Below, one piece after another: positions 9,364 through 18,264 of a stretch of 64,000 nt of DNA. The position numbers were made by a program, and so were the translations under genes. Where the stretch lies: positions 620,001 to 684,000 of the forward strand of contig NZ_CP030060.1 in assembly GCF_015291745.1 (NCBI RefSeq), written 5' to 3'. The notes below the pieces were generated by a model. It saw only the letters and a list, made by a program, of their open reading frames with translations. It did not search any database and was not told the DNA's origin. This stretch comes from Bradyrhizobium sp. CCBAU 53351. GTDB lineage: Bacteria; Pseudomonadota; Alphaproteobacteria; Rhizobiales; Xanthobacteraceae. Each line of letters starts with the position of its first letter. Position 1 is the first letter of the stretch.

Positions 9364-9423
9364 TCAGCCACAGGCAGGTCACCACAAGAGATGTTACATC
9401 CTCTTGTGGTTGCCTGTGGCTGA
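9364..9423 (-). terminator. Long stem-loop between two operons
   Basis: TCAGCCACAGGCA followed by GGTC and ACCACAAGAG pairs with CTCTTGTGGT and TGCCTGTGGCTGA. This gives a 10-base upper stem and a 13-base lower stem separated by a 4-base bulge, around a 10-base loop. It lies 34 bases past the stop of the carotenoid oxygenase gene and before the VOC operon promoter, so a transcription terminator is the natural reading, although there is no T tract. It could instead be a remnant of a small palindromic repeat element. Confidence 0.65.
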
Positions 9424-9456
9424 GGTCAGCTGGTTGCTGTCCGTAGTGGAGCCGTG

Positions 9457-10927
9457 TCAGTTTGGTGCAGTGAGCTCGCTTGAAGGCACCGAGTTGCCGT
9501 GCAAGCCGTTGCGTAGCCGCAGCGGTAAGTGAGCGACTGCGACCGGGCCATCTGCAAAATGTTGAGTGTCCAAGATGACGAGGCCGCTCCGCCTTTCGTC
9601 GAGCCTGTTGACGAGCGCAATGACGTAGCCGTCTCCCTCCGGCGCATTAGGGGATCGGGGAGCAAACACCGGTTCTTGGACAGACGAGGTGGGACCGGGT
9701 AGCCAGCGCTCGCTCTTTCCGGTCGCTATATCCAGGTGAGCGAGGCCGTTGAGGAAAGCGTTGACCGAGGGCGGGCCACAGCGATCCGCGTCATACGGAG
9801 CGAAGGGGTCGATAAGGGCGAGAAAGGCATGACGATAGGGCCGCGTGGCGTAACGCTCGTCCACATGGGGGAACTCGCCCATCGTTTGGGTAAAGATCTC
9901 GGCCTGAGGAACGGGGCTGTTGCTAGATAGATCAAATGTCCATCTCGTCATGGCTTGACGCAGGGACCGGGGATCAGGCACGTGCCCACTATATTCTGGG
10001 AAGAACCAGAACACGTTGTCATTGACGACGGGCAGGTCGAGATAGACTTTGTGTCCTTCGTCCCATGCATTGATGGTGTGGCCCTGGAAGCCGTTCGTCG
10101 GCACTGTAAACCAACGAATATCTTTTCCGCTGCCGCGGCGGGGCAGAACCCCATAGATTTGGTCCACATTCGGCTGCCAGGCAAAGGCCGGTTCGCCCTG
10201 CTTCAGGCGTTCGATGTCCGACGTCAGCGAGCTCACGGGAAAGACGACATAGTTTTCCGTCACGGCGAAGTCGTGTATCATCGCTGCCCGCGGCGCATTA
10301 AACCAAGCTTCATGCACCACGTGTCCGCCGCGATCGATGACGTAATAGGCGATATCGGTGGTCGTCACACCCTTGGCGGCATAACCAAAGCCAATCAGCT
10401 CGCCATTGGTCGGATCGATCTTGGGGTGAGCCGTAAATGTCTGACTGGTCATCTTTCCGTCAAAACGGTAGTTACCGATCGTTTCAAGCGTATCTGGCCG
10501 CATCGCGACCGGCGGTCCGTCCTCCTTCAGCGCGAGCAACAGCCCATGGTGAACGACGACGTTGGTATTGGCCGTGCTTCGGATAGTACCGGCAACCGAT
10601 GGATCGTCAGTGAACGGATTGCGGTAGGCGCCGTAGAGGGCGCGGCGCGCCGCCCGCTCCGCAACGAACTTGTCGGTCAGGACATATTTCGACGTAAAGT
10701 CGACATGACCATCCTTGAAACGGAAGGCGCCAACCATGCCATCGCCGTTAAAAAAGATGTCACGGCCAAGCTCGGCGGCCATTGTGGTTCGGGAGCTACA
10801 CGAAAAAGGTGCCGTCGAGATCGGTTGGAATGCGTCCTTCAACGTCAAGATCGAACACGTGTGCCTCTACACGGCCAGGAGCGTCGAAGCCATGATAAAT
10901 CGGATCGTCAGGGAAACGCTTCGTCAT
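9457..10927 (-). pseudogene. Carotenoid/stilbene cleavage oxygenase, frameshifted near the N terminus
   Basis: The family is carotenoid cleavage dioxygenase (RPE65-like, non-heme Fe2+). All four iron-binding histidine regions are present: TFTAHPKIDP, MIHDFAVTENY, FQGHTINAWDEG and, near the end, GLHGNSVP. The natural start is the ATG at 10927, with GAGG upstream, giving MTKRFPDDPIYHGFDAPGRV and so on to DLDGTFFV, after which this frame stops at 10796-10798. The expected continuation RVAPEPQWPPSL is found in another frame, and GRDIFFNGDGMVGAF in a third. Thus two single bases seem to be missing, near 10801 and near 10765. The gene follows the ferredoxin oxidoreductase gene by 15 bases, as the last gene of its operon. 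If functional, such enzymes split stilbenes or phenylpropenes such as isoeugenol into aldehydes. Confidence 0.85.
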
Positions 10928-10942
10928 TTGTCACCTCGGTTT

Positions 10943-13900
10943 TCATGCCTTTAGCGTAGTGCGCGCGCTAGCGTCCAAGTGAGGCGCCGCATTTTCGTAA
11001 CCTGCGAGCGCCTCCCCAAGGCGCCGCCGGAACAATTCGATCGCCTTTTGCTTCACGTGGCCGAAGCCACGCACCTCGAGCGGTAGCTCAGCAATGGCGA
11101 CAGCCTGTGGAAGCGATGCCGCTGACAATCGACGGGGTAAGCGGTTCAAGGCATCGATGAATTCGGCGATCAGAGCACGCTCGGTGCGGCGCTCGGCGCT
11201 CCTTCCGAAGACGTCGAAGGGTGTTCCGCGCAAGATCTTCAAGGCCGCCAAGATTCTGAAGACGGGCAAGATCCAAGCTCCGAACCGGATCTTGCGCGGC
11301 TCTCCCGTTGTCTTGTCGCGGCGAGACAGAAAAGGCGGTGCAAGATAGATTGACAGCTTTGCGAAGCTATCAAACTGAGATCGGACTGCCCGCTCGAACT
11401 CTCCGCTCGTATAGAGTCTGGCAACCTCGTACTCATCCTTGTAGGCCATCAGCTTGAACAGGGATCGCGCAGCAGCCAGCGTTAGCGAATGGCCAGTATG
11501 AACCTTAGTCTCCGCCTCACGGATGTGGTTGATGACATCAAGGAAACGCTGGCTGTAGTCATTGCTCTGATAGTTGCGAAGAAATGTCGTAAGATCTTGG
11601 ATCTCCGCCTCAGGGGTGCGCTGCTCAGTCTTTTCGGCCAGGCCTGCTGCAACAAAGACGAATTGAGGGTCGGAAGCTAACCGACGCCCCCACTCAAGCG
11701 CAGCGAGATTTGCCTCCTTGGCGGCGCCATTGAGTTCGATCGCCTGGTGGAGGTCCTCAAGGTTAAGGCCAAGCCAGCCTTTCTGATAAGCGCACCCGAT
11801 CATCATGAAATTGGCGGCGATCGAATCGCCGAACAAAGATTGTGCCAAAGCCGTGAAGGGAAACACCGCGAAATGTTCCGGTTCAACTTGTGTGCTCAGC
11901 CGTCTCGTCAGCAAACTCGAATTCACGACGGCCTGACGATTAGTGACGAAATCTCCAGTGATGGACACGTCAGCATTGGCGAGGACGCGGCTCCGCCCTC
12001 GGTTGAGAGATGCCATCACGTCCGATGCATTGCCGACGATCTGGTCGCAAGCCAGGAGAAGGTCACAGTGCTCCGCTGGAATCCGCAAAGCATGAATGGG
12101 GCCGCCAAGATGAACGTGACTTGTAACCGCCCCGCCCTTCTGAGCCATTCCGATCTGGTCCAGCACCGCGGCCCCTCGACCTGCCAGGTGTCCGGCCATT
12201 GCCAGCACCGCGCTCGTCGTCACGATTCCGGTCCCACCTACGCCGGCAAGAAGAATGCGGCTGTGTTGCGGCGGCGCAGCGCTCACCAGGGGCAGCAATG
12301 GTTGGTCGATCGTAAGCTGCGGTTTTGGCCCGCGGTTCACACGGGCACCCTCGACAGTTACGAAACTGGGACAGAAGCCTCGAATGCAACTGAGATCGGT
12401 GTTGCAGCTCGATTGATTGATTCTTCGCTTCGTACCTAGTGGAGTGTCGACCGGCTCCACGGATAGGCAGTTTGACTTGATCGAGCAATCGCCGCAGCCT
12501 TCGCAGACCAGCTGATTGATGAAGACGCGGCGGCTGGTTTCCTTCAGTTGGCCACGTTTGCGTTTCCGCCGGCGCTCGGTAGCACACATCTGGTCATATA
12601 CGATGATGCTTACACCCGGTTGGGCTCGCAATTTGAGCTGTACGGCATCAAGTTCGTCGCGATCCACCACCTCTCCCGCCAGGGAGTGGACCTCGGCATG
12701 CTCACGATAGGACGCCAGATCATCGGTGACCAAAATTATTGTGCTGACGCCCTCGGCCCGGAGCTGGCGCAGAAGCCGCTCGAGGGAAAGGTCGCCATCG
12801 ACTGCTTGACCGCCTGTCATCGCGACAGCACTGTTGTAGAGCAGCTTGTAGGTGATGTTCAGCTTAGCAGAGACCGCCTGGCGGATTGCGAGCAGGCCTG
12901 AATGGAAATACGTGCCATCGCCCATATTCGAAAACACATGCGATTCGTCGGTGAACGGAGCGAGGCCGAGCCAGTGGATTCCCTCGCCGCCCATCTGGGA
13001 ATAGCTGAACGTGTCAGGGCGATTGCGCGCGGCTAAACCGTGGCAGCCAATCCCAGCGAGAGCTCGACTGCCATCTGGCACGGCTGTCGACCGGTTATGC
13101 GGACACCCGGAACAGAAGAATGGACGCCGGGATGCGGGCACATCTGCAAATCCGCGTTGGTTCGTGTGCCGGCGCAAGCGTTCGCCTCGTGCTGCTACGA
13201 CCTGATCACCGGATATCCTTGCGATGACCGCCGCGATCTGGACAGCAATCTGCTCGGGCGTTAGATCGCCCGTTGCAGAAAACATCGGGTGTTGCTCCGG
13301 TCCACATTTGCCCCAAACCGAGGGAGCCTGTGACCGGCCGTAGAGTATAGACTTTACTTGGCGCTCGATCAGCGGCGCCTTCTCCTCCACGATGACGAGC
13401 TCCTGCAGGCCTTCGGCAAAGGCTGTGAGGCCCTGAGGCTCTAGCGGCCAGATCATCGCCGGCTTGTAGAGAGCCAGCCCGAGCTCGATCAGCCGTGAAT
13501 CGTGAAGGCCCAGCAGGTCGAGTGCTTCGCGCAAATCATTCCAAGATTTGCCGGCCGCGACGAAACCGACCCGCGCGTCCTTAGGCCTCACCGCGACGCG
13601 ATCGAGACCGTTTGCCCGGACATAAGCAAGCGCAGCCGGCAAACGGAATTCATGCTGCCGCCGTTCCTGATCGAGCGGCAAGTCAGGCCAGCGGTTATGC
13701 AGGCCAATGTCCGGCACAGTGACGTCGGGCCGAACGGGCAAATTACCTAATTCTGCGGCCGGCACGGTGCGTGTACTGTCGGCCACTTCCGTCAGCACTT
13801 TTAGCGCAACCCAAGATCCCGTCAGCCGCGACATGGCAAAGCCGTGGAGTCCATAGCTGACGATCTCGCCGGGATCAGCCGGGTAGAGCAGCGGGAGGAG

Positions 13901-14398
13901 GAGACTGGCGACAGTCTCGTCGCTGTAGCAGGCGACCGTTGAGGATTTTGCCAGATGATCGTCACCCACGGCGACGACCACCCCGCCGTTCGGCGAAGAA
14001 CCTTGCGAGTTGCCGTGCCTAATCGCGTCCGCCGCGCGATCCAGTCCAGGGCCCTTGCCGTACCACAACGCAAAAACACCATCGACCCGGGCGCCGGGTG
14101 ATTGATGGATCTGCTGCGTACCGGCCACGGCGGTGGCCGCGAGTTCTTCATTGACCGCCGGCTGCACCACAATCTTTTGGTCGCTCGTTAGCCGCTTCGC
14201 AGAGGCAAACGCGGCATCGAGCGTACCAAGGGGTGAACCCCGATAACCGCTGACGAAACCCGCGCTCGACAAGCCATTCATCCGATCTCGCTCGGCCTGT
14301 AATAGCATCAGGCGGACGAGCGCCTGCACTCCGCCGAGGAGAACTGTTCCGCCGCGCTTGGAATAACGATCATCGAGCGAGATAGAGGAATTACTCAT
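10943..14398 (-). CDS. Indolepyruvate:ferredoxin oxidoreductase, fused alpha-beta type
   Basis: This 1151-residue protein is a single-chain 2-oxoacid:ferredoxin oxidoreductase. Its N-terminal half has the pyrimidine-binding region (GFVSGYRGSPLGTLD) and the thiamine diphosphate domain (CSGCPHNRSTAVPDG and GGEGIHWLGLAPF, FSNMGDGTYFHSG). A ferredoxin-like stretch follows with the cysteine pattern CEGCGDCSIKSNC and CNTDLSCIRGFCPSF. The C-terminal half carries the gamma domain (LLAGVGGTGIVTTSAVLAMA). It would decarboxylate an aryl-2-oxoacid to the acyl-CoA and pass electrons to ferredoxin. The start at 14398 has GGAG six bases upstream. Length agrees with the long fused form found in aerobic proteobacteria. 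Its place in an aromatic operon suggests an arylpyruvate or aroylformate substrate. Confidence 0.93.
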   Translation of the reverse strand: MSNSSISLDDRYSKRGGTVLLGGVQALVRLMLLQAERDRMNGLSSAGFVSGYRGSPLGTLDAAFASAKRLTSDQKIVVQPAVNEELAATAVAGTQQIHQSPGARVDGVFALWYGKGPGLDRAADAIRHGNSQGSSPNGGVVVAVGDDHLAKSSTVACYSDETVASLLLPLLYPADPGEIVSYGLHGFAMSRLTGSWVALKVLTEVADSTRTVPAAELGNLPVRPDVTVPDIGLHNRWPDLPLDQERRQHEFRLPAALAYVRANGLDRVAVRPKDARVGFVAAGKSWNDLREALDLLGLHDSRLIELGLALYKPAMIWPLEPQGLTAFAEGLQELVIVEEKAPLIERQVKSILYGRSQAPSVWGKCGPEQHPMFSATGDLTPEQIAVQIAAVIARISGDQVVAARGERLRRHTNQRGFADVPASRRPFFCSGCPHNRSTAVPDGSRALAGIGCHGLAARNRPDTFSYSQMGGEGIHWLGLAPFTDESHVFSNMGDGTYFHSGLLAIRQAVSAKLNITYKLLYNSAVAMTGGQAVDGDLSLERLLRQLRAEGVSTIILVTDDLASYREHAEVHSLAGEVVDRDELDAVQLKLRAQPGVSIIVYDQMCATERRRKRKRGQLKETSRRVFINQLVCEGCGDCSIKSNCLSVEPVDTPLGTKRRINQSSCNTDLSCIRGFCPSFVTVEGARVNRGPKPQLTIDQPLLPLVSAAPPQHSRILLAGVGGTGIVTTSAVLAMAGHLAGRGAAVLDQIGMAQKGGAVTSHVHLGGPIHALRIPAEHCDLLLACDQIVGNASDVMASLNRGRSRVLANADVSITGDFVTNRQAVVNSSLLTRRLSTQVEPEHFAVFPFTALAQSLFGDSIAANFMMIGCAYQKGWLGLNLEDLHQAIELNGAAKEANLAALEWGRRLASDPQFVFVAAGLAEKTEQRTPEAEIQDLTTFLRNYQSNDYSQRFLDVINHIREAETKVHTGHSLTLAAARSLFKLMAYKDEYEVARLYTSGEFERAVRSQFDSFAKLSIYLAPPFLSRRDKTTGEPRKIRFGAWILPVFRILAALKILRGTPFDVFGRSAERRTERALIAEFIDALNRLPRRLSAASLPQAVAIAELPLEVRGFGHVKQKAIELFRRRLGEALAGYENAAPHLDASARTTLKA

Positions 14399-14449
14399 TC
14401 GCAACTCCATTGGATGCGCTGGCGCAAAAGACTTTCCGGCACGCCGGCA

Positions 14450-15331
14450 TTAGCTCCGTGCGGTATCGATAGCGGAGCTGATCTGCACGCCGGGTGGGGC
14501 CGGCAAGTCGCCCGGAACGAACATGTCTCCCATCAAAGGCAGCGCCGGATCCACGCTATAATGCGTAAACTCGCGCACCCCCTCGTCATAGAGCACCGTG
14601 TCGTCAATCAGAAAGTTGCCCGTGAAGGCGCGCGCAGGCTTTGAGAGGATGGCATGGGCTGCGTCGGCCATGCTCTCCGGCTTGCGGCAATGACGCATTC
14701 CGTTCTCTCCGAGCAATGCAAATTGGATGGCAGCCGTCGCAATGGCGGTTCGGGGCCAGAGAGCATTGACAGCAATACCGCGATCGGCAAATTCCGCGCT
14801 CATGCCGAGCACGCACATGCTCATGCCGAACTTCGCCATGGTGTAGGCGGTGTGCGGCGCGAACCACTTGGGCGTCATGTCAAGCGGCGGAGATATCATC
14901 AAGACATGCGGATTAGCTGCCTTCATCAGGTGCGGAAGGCATGCCTTGGTAGTGATGAAGGTCCCGCGTGCGTTGACTTGAGCCATCAAGTCGAAGCGCC
15001 GGATATCCGTTTGTAGGGTGCCGGCCAGATGGATCGCTGATGCATTATTGATGCAAATGTCGATGCCGCCGAACGTCTTTGCCGCTTGGGCAACGCCGGC
15101 CTCGACGGAGGATTCATCACGGACGTCGACGGCCAGCGGCAACGCCCTGCCCCCAGCTCGCTCGATGGCTTCGGCGGCAGAATAGATCGTGCCGGGAAGA
15201 TGCCGGTGCGCCTCGACAGTCTTGGCTGCAATTGCAACGTTGGCGCCGTCTTGCGCGGCTCGCAGCGCAATGGCGAGCCCAATGCCTCGGCTTGCGCCGG
15301 TAATGAACAGGGTTTTGCCGGTCAGACTCAT
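14450..15331 (-). CDS. Short-chain dehydrogenase/reductase, HSDL2-like
   Basis: The 293-residue SDR has the cofactor motif TGASRGIGLAIA at residues 10-21, the NNAS motif (ICINNASAIHLAG), a catalytic serine region (LMISPPLD) and the YTMAK active-site motif. The segment KTVEAHRHLPGTIYSAAEAI is typical of hydroxysteroid-dehydrogenase-like 2 proteins. Its start overlaps the stop of the upstream FAD monooxygenase gene by four bases (ATGA), so the two are probably translated together. It probably oxidises an alcohol or 3-hydroxyacyl intermediate in the same pathway. Confidence 0.9.
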   Translation of the reverse strand: MSLTGKTLFITGASRGIGLAIALRAAQDGANVAIAAKTVEAHRHLPGTIYSAAEAIERAGGRALPLAVDVRDESSVEAGVAQAAKTFGGIDICINNASAIHLAGTLQTDIRRFDLMAQVNARGTFITTKACLPHLMKAANPHVLMISPPLDMTPKWFAPHTAYTMAKFGMSMCVLGMSAEFADRGIAVNALWPRTAIATAAIQFALLGENGMRHCRKPESMADAAHAILSKPARAFTGNFLIDDTVLYDEGVREFTHYSVDPALPLMGDMFVPGDLPAPPGVQISSAIDTARS

Positions 15332-17016
15332 GAGGCCACGCTGCCCATGCTCAAGGGAAGCGTTCTTAATGCCGACGTGCCCTGCACGCCGCCCGCGCCG
15401 CGGATGCGATCAATGAGCCGCGCCGGCTCTTCAGGAATAGCGTCCCCAATCCAGCTGATGTGTCCGTCCGGGCGGACCAAAGCGTAGCGGCGCCCGTAGA
15501 CGGCGATGGTGTTTGGCTCCGGGATGAGCTGATGACGGATTGGCAGCCCAACCGCGTGCGCCGCACGGGTCAGACCGCCCACAGCAGCACCCACCTCCGA
15601 TGCGAACTCCAGCAGCACGAACCCACGACCGAATAAGTCTAACGTGGAGTGGCCCGGCGAGAGCCAAACATGAGGTGCGCGGCCGCCGGCCTCGGCTACT
15701 TGCACGAAGTTCGCGACATCGGGCTCGGCTCGTTCGAACGATTCAGCGACGACGATCGGCGAATTGCGATAGACCGCCCCAAGATGAATTCCGAACGACC
15801 TCCATTCCCGCTGCATGGCCTGCTGGGTATAGGCTCCTGTTGCGCGCCGCGCCGTCTCGCCCGCAGGGCCTTGGTCGAGCAGCATCGGCTCTGGAGGAAC
15901 CGAGCGCATCGCGGCTAGGTTCGCGGACGCCTGCGACACGTTGCGCATGGCGATCGGGCGCCGCTCTGTGTCGTAGCTTTCCAGGAGTGTGGGGCCGCCC
16001 CACCCCTCCAACACAGCTGCGATCTTCCATGACAGATCAACCGCCTCGGCAATGCCCGTATTCATGCCGTATCCGCCGGTCGGAGAGAGCTGATGGGCCG
16101 AATCGCCGACGAGGAAGCAGCGCCCGGAGCTGAACTTCGGCGCAGTGATCTCACGACGGGACCACGGCAACCAAGAGAGCACCTCGTAGTCAACATCGGC
16201 TCCGATTCCTCGTCGCACAAAAGTGTTGATCTGCGCCTCGCTCCAATTGGGCCAGGTCTCGTCGCCGAGCAGTTGAAGCCGCCAGGTATCGCGCCCGTCT
16301 ATATTGACGAAGCTTCCCCAAACCCCCTCAGGCCCGACTAACACGTACCGATACGCCCGTTGGGCGAGCGTCTTCTGCGCCAGAGCCGGACACCGAACGA
16401 AGATGTTCGTGCTACAACTCAATACCTTGCTGTTTGTCGGACCAAGCGAGAGTCGCTGTGCGACTGTGCTGCTTGCCCCATCGCAGGCGGCAAGGTACTG
16501 CGCACGCACGCATAGTGGTTCGCCACCAAGCAGCGGGCGCACGTGAGCGATGACGTGGTCGCCCTTGTCCTCGAATTCCTCTAGGCGGTGCTGATACAGC
16601 AACTGGTTGGTCGAGTAGCTCGAAGCTGCGTTCTGGAGTACGGGGTCGAAAAAATTTTGAGGGCATAGCTCGTGCTTTTGCGGGCTAAACGGTGGCGGGA
16701 CCGCGTGCGCTTTATCAGGGTAGACATCGCGCGCCAGTTCGTGGCCGAGGACCCCCGTCGCATAGACGATGCTGACCGGCAGATCGCGAGGAAACCCGGC
16801 CATTTCGATGGCCTCGACAATTCCCCAGCGTCGGCAGAATTCCATAGTGCGAATGCCGACATTGTCCATGCGAGGATGAACCATCCGGGCCGTCGGCCGC
16901 TCCTGCTCTATGAGCAGCGCTTCGACACCGCGCCAACCGAGATCGATTGCAAGCGACAAGCCGACCGGCCCTCCGCCGACTATCAAGACGGGCGTATCGA
17001 TCGTTTCCACGGACAT
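15328..17016 (-). CDS. FAD-dependent aromatic monooxygenase (PheA/TfdB type)
   Basis: The 562-residue flavoprotein has the N-terminal FAD-binding motif LIVGGGPVGLSLAIDLGWRG at about residues 10-29, the DG motif near AACDGASSTVAQRL, and the second FAD motif GRCFLVGDSAHQLSPTGGYG. The C-terminal thioredoxin-like domain (VRPDGHISWIGD) is that of class A aromatic hydroxylases such as phenol or 3-(3-hydroxyphenyl)propionate hydroxylase. It would hydroxylate a phenolic ring with NAD(P)H and O2. The start at 17016 is taken because AGGAGG precedes it, although very close; an open frame extends 61 codons further upstream without family similarity. It is the first gene of the operon, about 270 bases downstream of the PadR-like palindrome. 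Confidence 0.92.
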   Translation of the reverse strand: MSVETIDTPVLIVGGGPVGLSLAIDLGWRGVEALLIEQERPTARMVHPRMDNVGIRTMEFCRRWGIVEAIEMAGFPRDLPVSIVYATGVLGHELARDVYPDKAHAVPPPFSPQKHELCPQNFFDPVLQNAASSYSTNQLLYQHRLEEFEDKGDHVIAHVRPLLGGEPLCVRAQYLAACDGASSTVAQRLSLGPTNSKVLSCSTNIFVRCPALAQKTLAQRAYRYVLVGPEGVWGSFVNIDGRDTWRLQLLGDETWPNWSEAQINTFVRRGIGADVDYEVLSWLPWSRREITAPKFSSGRCFLVGDSAHQLSPTGGYGMNTGIAEAVDLSWKIAAVLEGWGGPTLLESYDTERRPIAMRNVSQASANLAAMRSVPPEPMLLDQGPAGETARRATGAYTQQAMQREWRSFGIHLGAVYRNSPIVVAESFERAEPDVANFVQVAEAGGRAPHVWLSPGHSTLDLFGRGFVLLEFASEVGAAVGGLTRAAHAVGLPIRHQLIPEPNTIAVYGRRYALVRPDGHISWIGDAIPEEPARLIDRIRGAGGVQGTSALRTLPLSMGSVAS

Positions 17017-17285
17017 TCCTCCTGAATTGAACTGCTCGCCGGAGACCGTCTGGCCGCACCGGTCAATGGGCTGCGGCGCTAGAGGTGGTGTTTCGGCAGC
17101 GACCGAGGCTTTCCAAGAGGCATGCCCCTGCCCTGCATTTTTGAGAATTGGCCGGGCGCGCTGCTCTCCGGAACGTCCCTCTGCGGGCATGCCACTCATT
17201 CTTCAGAGGCCCTCGCAATAACCCGAACGCCGGCTGCGCAACGGGGCTTAGTGGGCATTCGACGCCGGGAAGCATCGATTTCCTC

Positions 17286-17307
17286 CATATGTCATATATT
17301 ACATATG
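17286..17307. promoter_or_regulatory. CATATGT-N8-ACATATG palindrome, probable PadR operator 2
   Basis: CATATGT and ACATATG form a perfect inverted repeat with an 8-base spacer, between the FAD monooxygenase operon and the divergent PadR gene. A half site CATATGT recurs at 17327-17333. The core ATGT-N8-ACAT is the pattern reported for PadR-family regulators, and the same 12-base arm pair is found upstream of the VOC operon at 9206-9225. Confidence 0.85.
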
Positions 17308-17450
17308 TGAGTAACAGGCGAATGTGCATATGTCAAATGTTGCCGATGGTAAAAGCTCGCCCTCCAGACTATGCAGGGTCAGGGCAAGGTCACTGAATGC
17401 TCCGTAAGAGCGTGATTGTGCTTGGAGATTAGGCGAGCTTGGAACTAGCG

Positions 17451-18098
17451 ATGGCGAAGAAGAAGACGACCGTAAAACGGAAGGCCCCTGCGGCAACTCC
17501 TCCAGCAATTCCGACGCTTGGTTATGTCATTCTGACGAGCTTGGCCCACCATCCTCATACCGGTTATGAGCTGACTCAATTGATGGGCCCCCCGCGCAAT
17601 TACATGTGGGAGGCCAAGCACAGCCAAGTCTATCCGACGCTGCAGCTGCTAGCGGAACACGGCTATGTCACGTTCGAGGACATTGCGCAGGAAAGCAAAC
17701 CGGACAAGAAGGTCTACGAGGTTACGGAGCGCGGCCTCGAAGCTCTCAAGGAGTGGGCGAGAAAAGGTCCGACCCATGTGCCTGTCCGGGACGAGTTCAG
17801 CGTAAAGATGGCGGCATTGCGGTTGCTTCCGCCCAGTGAAGCTGTGGCCGTGCTCAACCGGCAAATCGAGCTCGTTGAAGGAGAGATAGCGGCCATCAAC
17901 CTACACTTGGTCGATTTTGTTGATCGTTTCCGTTTGCCGGAGCCGGCACAGAGCAATCATCGCCAATTCTGCCTGCTATCTGCCATTCGACTCTCGCGCG
18001 ACCTGAAGCTGACGGCTATGGAAGCCTATCGAAAATTGGCCGGCGAATTGTCGCGCGCCACTGAGCCAGCCAAGGCATCTAGAGCACAGTCAAAATGA
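17451..18098 (+). CDS. PadR family transcriptional regulator
   Basis: The 215-residue protein starts with a Lys-rich arm (MAKKKTTVKRKAP), followed by the PadR winged helix: LGYVILTSLAHHPHTGYELT, then YMWEAKHSQVYPTLQLLAEHG and the wing with KVYEVTERGLEAL. The C-terminal part (about residues 110-195) is the usual PadR four-helix dimer region. PadR proteins repress phenolic acid detoxification or degradation genes and release DNA on binding a phenolic ligand. The gene is divergent from the FAD monooxygenase operon with a matching palindrome between them. It is therefore the best candidate regulator of both first-region catabolic operons. Confidence 0.92.
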   Translation: MAKKKTTVKRKAPAATPPAIPTLGYVILTSLAHHPHTGYELTQLMGPPRNYMWEAKHSQVYPTLQLLAEHGYVTFEDIAQESKPDKKVYEVTERGLEALKEWARKGPTHVPVRDEFSVKMAALRLLPPSEAVAVLNRQIELVEGEIAAINLHLVDFVDRFRLPEPAQSNHRQFCLLSAIRLSRDLKLTAMEAYRKLAGELSRATEPAKASRAQSK

Positions 18099-18264
18099 AG
18101 ACCCTCGGCAGTTTACAGCCATCTGCCGCTGGCCCTTGTTCCAGGGTCTCGTCCCGACGTTGAATTGCCACCATTACCCTGTATAGGGACGCATGGGTGT
18201 TCGCTGCATTGGGGCGGCGTCAGGTAACGCGATGGTCGGGCCGCCACGCGGACGATCTGCGCCT

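Noticed and set aside
9955..10959. A 334-codon plus-strand frame
   Set aside because: It is antisense to the carotenoid oxygenase gene, whose four histidine motifs are on the minus strand; the frame has no recognised features.
11747..12439. A 230-codon plus-strand frame
   Set aside because: It lies antisense within the ferredoxin oxidoreductase gene, which has clear motifs on the other strand.
17017..17199. A 61-codon N-terminal extension of the FAD monooxygenase
   Set aside because: The sequence is unlike the family and the FAD motif starts just after the ATG at 17016, which has AGGAGG before it.
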